Source: Rhodamnia argentea
Lineage: Eukaryota; Streptophyta; Magnoliopsida; Myrtales; Myrtaceae
DNA: 64,000 nt
Direction of reading: 5' to 3'
NCBI RefSeq assembly: GCF_020921035.1
Contig: NC_063157.1
Span: 22,523,015 to 22,587,014 of the forward strand
Shown piece by piece: positions 57,094 to 64,000 of the stretch. The stretch's first letter is position 1. Every line of letters starts with the position of its first letter. Made by a program: the position numbers and the translations under genes. Under the pieces are notes generated by a model, which worked only from the letters and a program-made list of their open reading frames with translations, had not been told where the DNA came from and searched no databases.

Positions 57094-60000
57094 CTATTTC
57101 CTCCTAGACCTGTTATGCTTAACTCTTATCATTTTACGACCAGACTTGTCACCACCGGTTCCAAGTGAGAAGCTCCCTCCACCTTGATCGAAACTGCCAG
57201 AAGCCTGAAATGGGGAGGGATTCGGTGGGGTGGCCAAGTTCTGTTGACTTCCAAATTGGTAAGGGTTAGCCGCCGTTGAAGACTGTGAATTGAACATGAA
57301 TGAAGTCGAGGGTTGTGGTGAGATCGGTTGCTGGCCAAACACAGAAACTGAGGGAGTAGTTGCCACAACTGTGTCCTCAGCCATGCTATCCTCCGCATTC
57401 ATCTGATCATTATTGCCTGAGGGTACCGAACCAAAGGGGAGCACAGGATTAGAATTCCCAAAAAGAGGCATTGAAGGAGTGCTAGAAGCAGCAGATGTGA
57501 ACGAGAAAGTTGAAGCAGATGAAGCGCCAGTTGATCCAAAAATAGGAGAGGCACTGGTTGATCCAAATAGAGGGGAAACAGTTGAGGCATTGGTTGATCC
57601 GAAAAGAGGGGCCCCAGTGGAAGCAGACAAATTGCTGCTTGTCCCGAAAATTGGGGTACCATTAGAAGTAGTTGTCACGCTGGTTGCTCCAAAAATAGGA
57701 CTGCTGCTTGAAGCAGATGTGGAACCTGCTGTTCCAAATATGTGACTGCTAGAAGCTGCTGGTGAACTGAAAGAAAAACTGGTCGATTGAGATGCTGATG
57801 AGGAAGTGCTGCCAAATATGGGAGATGCCAACGACTGCCAAGAACTAAATGCATTTGAAGAAGTGCTGCTACCCGTACTGACAGAATTTGCGACTGAAGA
57901 GGAAGCAGAACTCATCCCAAATGATGCCCCAGAGAACAGTTTCGGTCCAGAAGATGAACCAAACAAAGAGCTTTCAGTATTCCCAGACAATCCATATGAA
58001 AAAGATGCCGCAGATGATCCAGATTGAACTGAGGCACTCTGAGTCAAGGCTGGTACTGCAGTCCCAGAGGCAGATGCTGGCAGTTGTGGAGAACCATTGG
58101 CAGCATCAAATAACGAAGAAACCTGTTTTTTTGTCTCAGTTGATGTAGAAGCTGGTGCACTAAACCCGAAGATGCCGCTTCCAGTGGTGGCATTTGCAGA
58201 AGATGGACCCGAAAAAAAATTGCTGGTGACATTTCCAGAGTCAGTGTCCACCTTGGTCTTGGCTTCTCCCAGAGGAAAGGATGCAGTAGGCGCCACTAGC
58301 GAATCTGAAGTCACCACAGAGGATCCGAATTTGAAGATTGAAGAAGCTGGAAAGAAGGGCGCTGATGTTGACATAGATAGACTAGCAGTGGTGCCACTGT
58401 TTGACGTTTGGACGGCAATACTGACGCCATTAGTAGTAGTAGTGAAAGGGAGGCCGCTGGATGGCTTTTGAGTTACAGTGGCATTTAACTCCCCCGATAT
58501 AGATGAGACTGACTGGCTAGAGGTAATAGACTCAAGAGGAATGCCAAATGGGAATGCAGCTGAAGCTGATGATATTGCCCCGGATTCCAGAGAAGTAGGC
58601 TCAGGTGTAGCAGATACCACTCCACCCTTCAAATCTTTCTCATCATTAGTTTTATTGAATTCAGGAACTTTGGCAGGAACAGTTGAGCCAGCAGCAACAC
58701 TTAAAAAGCTGCAGGCAGCAAATTGAACAAACAGTAAACATTCTACTTATCCTGTTCTGAATACAGGTTGCACAATCTTAACCAAGATCATCATATTTGC
58801 CCTTGAAATATCCATACATGATGAGATTTCTCAAAATGAACATTGAGTGGAGAAAAGGAAGAAAACTAAAGTTTATCCAATAAAAAGCAAAAACTTAAAT
58901 CACGAAGTGCTGAAGAAACAGAAAATCGTGCAGCATGCTGTCAAACACAATCACCTTGCCCAATATTTACAGAGAAAACCAAGAAATAACCAAAACTCGC
59001 ACAAAAACAACCTACTCACTTTCAGGCCTCAAGCAGTAGCCACTGTTACCAGCCAGTAAACTGGAGGAGGTAAAATGACTATACTTCTTCAAATCTCTAA
59101 ACTTTCCATCATGTCATACTAGAAGCAAATTCATTAACGACAGCAGTTCCAATAACCAAAAAAGGCATTCTTGATGAAAACACCAGCATTTTATATTACA
59201 GGTCCCATTTGGCATCAGCCGTGTCAAGTATATCGCCCATGCATAACTGCAGAGAAATACACACTCCCATGGCTTGATGCAAGGAACCTAAAATTTCACG
59301 AAACACCATGTTCACAGCAGGAGTCAATATTAAATAGCCATCAGCATAAAGCCCCGACTATTTTACTAAACTTCTTCTAAAAAATTAACAAAAGCTAAGA
59401 CCACGATAAAAGTTGATGGATTAGACAGTCAAATGATTAAGAAGAAACTTATTGCTGGTAATGACATGTGCACTGACCTGCTTGAGCTCTCTGAGTTTGC
59501 ATCGGATGGGATACCAAACTTTGGAGTTGATCCACCAAATGAAGAGGAAGAAGTGAAAGGAAACTGGGGAACCTTATTAGCTTCCATGACAGATCCATTA
59601 CTGAGGCCAAAGCCAAATGTGGTAGGCACAGCATTCTGTTCATTAGATGAAGCCAAACCAAAGACGGGTGAAACAGTATTTGACTGACTCTCTGAACCAG
59701 TTTTATCAAACTTTGAGGTCGTCTGAGTAGCTTGTACATCCGATTGGACAGCTGTACTGACCACAGGCACATTTCGAAAGATGAGATCGGCACTCTTTCC
59801 GCCCGAACTCAACAAATCATTAGTTCCCACATCACTTTTCTCCTTCAAAACAGGTGCAGGGGGATTTACTTCAGAAATAGACATAGACTTCTTGACTTTG
59901 ATCGCTTCAGCAGCAGCTTGCTTGGAATCCACCGCTGTCTCTAGCTTCTCTCTCCCTTCAACCAAAGTGCAACTTGGCATCTCATTGGAATGACCATCAT

Positions 60001-62792
60001 CATCCAAATCGAAGAAATCCTACAAACAAGAATCCCTAAATAAAGTTAACAGAGACATCAACAAAAGGTTGTATAGACACAATGAAAAAGGAACAGCAAG
60101 TCCGCCTATCTCCCCAACCTTAGTAATGAGATATAAGACATTGTTGCCTCAAAAATCAAAACAAATTCCCTTATAAGGCACCAAAGGGAACCCCTAAAAA
60201 ATGAGCTGAAGATTAAAAGCTTAACTACAGAACAGAGATCTTAACTCTATAATTGTACATCTGTTAGATGGAGAGAGAACTAGCAATCTCTGCCTTGCCA
60301 GACCGTTTATCCAAAATGTAGATTACTTATCACAAAACAGTTCCTTTTTTCAAAAAATGTTGTAATGTTGCTCCACTAAAGGATGAGCATGAGTGCTATA
60401 TACTAGAATCTAAGAAGGCTATACTTAATAGAAGATTATATGAAGACTTCAAAGAGGACGAAAGGAAAATATAGAAAATTTAGCAAAGGGAACATCCAAA
60501 AAAAAGCACAATTTTCACCTCATGTGCACTCATTTTGAATGCTCGGTTCTGTTGTGATGCCGAATGGGCCAGAAAATTCGTCGAATTGGAATCTGCAGAT
60601 TTAACAGGGCCAACAACAGCTTTCTTCTTACTCAAAACTGTACCATCCAAACCATTCATGGCAGGAATGTTGGAAAAAGAAAGATTGGATGGACCATTCT
60701 GCTCAACTTTATCTGGCTTCTGCGAGTTAGCCTCTCTGCCATCACGCAACAAGCTTCCAGCTGAATCATCTAATTTATTGCTATCTCGAACAATCTCTAG
60801 GAATTTGGACGAATCAATATGCTCAAGACTCTTAAGAGCCTGTCCACATAATTTTGATGGAGACAACTTTGAAGGTAATTTTTCACTTGCACTGGCTACC
60901 TTGAGATCAGATGCTCTCTCTTTGGGTGGCGACACTATTTTATCAAGTTGCTGCAGTATTTTGGAAGCCATTACACTAGACTTGGAAGAAGTAGAGGCCA
61001 TGCTTCTGACAGGAATATCACTGTCCTCATTGTCAACTGACTGATCAGTAAAGTTGCTCTTTTCACCCAAAGAAAGCAGCTTTCCACTTGAGGAAGGGTG
61101 ATCAGAAACTTGAGTAACTCCAGCTCCACAGACTGGCAAACTCCAGTTCCTTTGAGATAAAAGATTTGGTTTTTGGCGAATTCTTCGTATGGGACCGACA
61201 GAGCCTATATCATTCTCAAAGATTGAACTTCTTCGTTTCAAAGCCTGCATTCAAGAAAATAAGCGTAAGAAATAATAGCAATCTACAGTCCAGTTGATGA
61301 ATAAAATTTGACAATCAGAATGATGAGTACATTAGATCCAGAAACTCTGCCATGCTCCCATGCTTGTGATGACGAAGGTCCCCTATAGCCATCAGTTACA
61401 GGCTCAACACTCTGGAAAATAATATAAGTTAGACAATGTCAAAAGTTCCCACATAATAGAAGTTCTATGCCAAAATAAGGACCTTGGGAGGAGGAGTAGG
61501 GAGAACTCTGGAATATGGAGTCCGTGCCATGCTGTATATTGCAGACCTGCCACGGGATCTTGGTGTCATATATCCATTTTCAAGAGCCCCTAAACGAGGC
61601 GAGGACCTGGGGACAAGTGACATAACTGGGGATTTCAAAGCATGCTGCGAGTAAGTAAACATTGTCGAATCTTCTCTGATTGTCTGAATGCGAGTTCCCG
61701 GAATAGACGGGGCCACTTTTGAAGGCCTGCTGCCCATGTAGGCCTTTGCAAGCTCTGCCGGCGATGCAACATCCTCGTCAAGGACCTAAAAAAATACATG
61801 CCCACTTAAGAACTATGCCATTAAATACTCCTACAACATCAAAAGTACAGATCAGTTTAATTCATTTTCAAAGAAATTTCCGTTTGAACTGACATGAGTT
61901 TTGGTAAGCTGGTTTTCACTGCCATTGTCTTGTCCAATAATGTCTGATACTTCTTCTTTCACATTGATTGACTTCAACGGTAAATCTTCTGACTTCCTCC
62001 CTTCATCTGCAACGTGTATATCAGCAGTTCTAGCATGGAGTAATGCTGTCAACTGATCAATCTCCGATCTGCGTAGTCAATCGCAAATTTCACAATAAAA
62101 AAAGATTAGCTAGAGAAATCACTTAATGAATCAAGAACTGTATCTCTGCTAACATTAAAGTATAACTGACAAAAAAAAGAAGACTAATTTAGAGGCAAAA
62201 CTGTGGCAAACATATTCATCCCACCAAATAGGTACGTATTTAATACACGCAATAGACCTCAGGATGGATCAAAAGGTGCACTGGTTTATGGAACACTAGA
62301 ATAGTACCAACAGATAGTCCAGTAATGATCCACCACGACACACAATAGGAGTTTGGTATGGTGTGTGCAGCCCCATCATGGCTGCAAAAGGTGCCTTTGT
62401 GAGTATGCTTCAGTTGTATGCATTCAAACAGTCCACAATTCAGTCATCACAAAATGACACCATACTAAAATACGAAAAATGACTATATCATAGGGGCAGT
62501 ATGTAAAACAAAGAAGGCCATAAAAAAGGCTAAATCATTAAGTGTAACATTCCTGCATAAGTCCTCTCTATAGTTTAATAACAAATTCATATTTAATCAC
62601 AAATGACAACCAAAAGACAAACTCGAAAAAATTACGCAACAAGCTGAAAATATCTATCATTTCTACAATTGCTTGCCTGGTAAAGGTTTTCTGCTTTAAA
62701 ATTTTCTCCAGCTCAGTAAAACAGCCTCCCTCAGAAGTAGAAGCTGGTTGCTGAACTTCACTGATGGCCACTTCTTGCTCTCTTGAGGTGCC
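57094..62792 (-). CDS. NUP1: Nuclear pore protein NUP1/NUP136, 5'-truncated by the window edge
   Basis: Seven minus-strand exons: 62792-62677, 62068-61894, 61785-61483, 61411-61331, 61244-60519, 60019-59478 and 58708-57094. Phases are consistent, giving 1,185 residues. The 5' exon(s) lie beyond 64,000. Diagnostic blocks are ELEKILKQKTFTR, PAELAKAYMGSRPSKV, TPRSRGRSAIYSMARTPYSR and ALKRRSS with VGPIRRIRQK, all typical of plant NUP1/NUP136. The last two exons carry about twenty FG motifs (SLFG, PIFG, PLFG types) in Ser/Thr-rich spacers. The C-terminus ends in a basic KMIRVKHNRSRRK tail that can act as a nuclear localisation or lamina-binding element. The protein sits on the nuclear-basket side of the pore and supports mRNA export and nuclear shape in Arabidopsis. 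The first visible intron starts with GC (donor CAG/GCAAGC). Domain content is intact. Confidence 0.92.
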
Positions 62793-64000
62793 CTACACAC
62801 AGAATAGAGTACATCAAAGATCAAATAGAAGATAGATTACAGCACCGTCCCTATAAAATTTAAATTCTATCAAATACATTCCATAACCTTAGACATAGGC
62901 AGAGCCACAAAAAAAAAAAAAACAAGCTCTAAACCCGATAACTTCATTTGGCTGGTGGACTGAAGCATCATGCCTCTTATCCAACACAAGGGAGAATCAA
63001 GAGAACCAGATCAAAGCTCCGGTTGCCAACGGTGTTACCAGATGTCCACCACGGTTACTTCTATCAATATTGAGTGCTATATAAGTAGGATTAATGAGAC
63101 CTGATGTTAATCTAGTACCTGGAAAATGTTGGCCTTTGACAACTACGCCAATCCTAAGCCTCAGAATGAAAGTACTACAAAGAAAATTGCAATTGTACAC
63201 GAAACTTAGGATCACGCTCCAACTATGCCAGCAAACTCTGAGCTAATCTCTCAGGTTATTATTTCCATATATTCCAAGTGCTATATCTCTTCTTGATCTT
63301 TAGAAATGACAGCTACAGTATGCTACCAACATTAATGTTGAATTCAAGCGAACAACTTCAAGGAACTAGGCAGTCACATACATCTCTTTTGTCATCCCAA
63401 TGTTAAATCTCATAAGGACCTGAACACTGAAAAAAGAAACACAACAGCCACAATTGTCTTACCTCATCCCAAAAATTAGCCTCCTACTCACCTAAAGGGA
63501 AAAGATCATATGTTTTTATTAAAAAGTGACATAGGCAAGGAAATAGCTCTAGCTCAGCTCAATAAATTTCACACTGAACCATCTTCATTGAGAAAGATCT
63601 TCCAGTTCCACACCAATTCCAAGCCACAGGTGTCCTTGATACTTGATTCAGTATTCTTAACTTTCCATTCAGCATGCCAATTTCTGATACTTGCACTTTT
63701 TGCTACATTTAATGGAATTATAGCACACTGTACCATAATAAAAACACCTTTCCTTGAAATTGAACTGAAATCATTCCTCTTCTGTGCCTAATTTTAAAGC
63801 GCATCCAAGAAGTATGTCCTTACACGAGACTCAAGCCTTAAAACAATGAGCAAGTAGAGTCAGCAGACCAATACTCGTCTCTACTAACAGTCTTTCTCCC
63901 CGAAGACAGCAGTACCCCAGCTCTGTCTCAGCAAAACATACTTTCAGTGGCCTTTTCTTTGGAAATTAACTACAACCTACCAAACTAAAATCTTGAGCAA
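62793..64000 (-). other. Intron of NUP1 (5' part), no exon recognised
   Basis: The acceptor TGTGTGTAG ends at 62793, directly before the first visible exon. No upstream NUP1 exon (Gly/Arg-rich N-terminus) is visible to 64,000, so this is an intron of at least 1.2 kb. The rest is AT-rich with a poly-A tract near 62,910-62,922. Confidence 0.65.

Noticed and set aside
57413-58726. Plus-strand frames of 70-124 codons opposite NUP1
   Set aside because: Antisense shadows of the low-complexity Ser/FG-rich last exon. They show no domain and no start context.
1-64000. CRISPR arrays, operons and bacterial promoters
   Set aside because: The window is eukaryotic (introns, plant gene families). The spaced tandem repeats are minisatellites or element fragments with no spacer-repeat structure.

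Overview
The window is nuclear DNA of a flowering plant, almost certainly a eudicot. Support comes from GT-AG introns, plant-only gene families (ATL RING-H2 ligases, early nodulin-like phytocyanin, plant NUP1/NUP136 nucleoporin), AT-rich intergenic DNA, CT/GA-rich 5' leaders and abundant degenerate transposable elements. A woody rosid, perhaps Myrtales, is my guess, but nothing in the sequence proves the species.

Layout. 1.6-5.4 kb (-): four-exon VIP1/At4g06598-like bZIP factor, probably with a leader intron reaching 6.47 kb. 6.9-9.8 kb: gene-poor. 9.8-20.4 kb: a composite repeat. It is nine tandem copies of a ~610-bp unit derived from a LINE-type RNase H domain (sense strand -), bracketed by ~690-bp direct repeats. 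One copy is split by a ~2.0-kb insertion that looks like a solo LTR, and another point by a complete but non-coding 1.79-kb LTR retrotransposon (287-bp LTRs, CAAAT target-site duplication). That element carries a captured piece of an ARIADNE-type ubiquitin ligase gene. 22.9-24.0 kb (-): single-exon GT14 (core-2/I-branching, BC10-like) glycosyltransferase. 26.1-28.9 kb (+): six-exon farnesylated type-A DnaJ co-chaperone. 31.9-32.5 kb and 43.6-44.2 kb (+): two single-exon ATL RING-H2 proteins, both 174 aa. Between them lies a MITE/foldback-rich stretch with a ~0.9-kb segmental duplication and an apparently orphaned CT-rich leader. 46.2-46.9 kb (-): two-exon early nodulin-like phytocyanin that has lost copper ligands. 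49.3-50.4 kb (+): single-exon glutaredoxin-like protein with a four-CxxC tail. 50.4-57.1 kb: AT-rich, with two more inverted-repeat elements. 57.1-62.8 kb (-): seven 3' exons of the FG nucleoporin NUP1/NUP136, whose 5' end lies beyond the window.

The host genes are ordinary single-copy plant genes and form no obvious pathway. The ubiquitin theme (two ATL ligases plus a dead ARIADNE fragment) is probably coincidental. The least ordinary material is the RNase H tandem array and the gene-capturing retrotransposon inside it. I see no evidence for a new functional system, only for an unusual repeat architecture. All exon boundaries were placed by eye from splice sites and reading-frame continuity.
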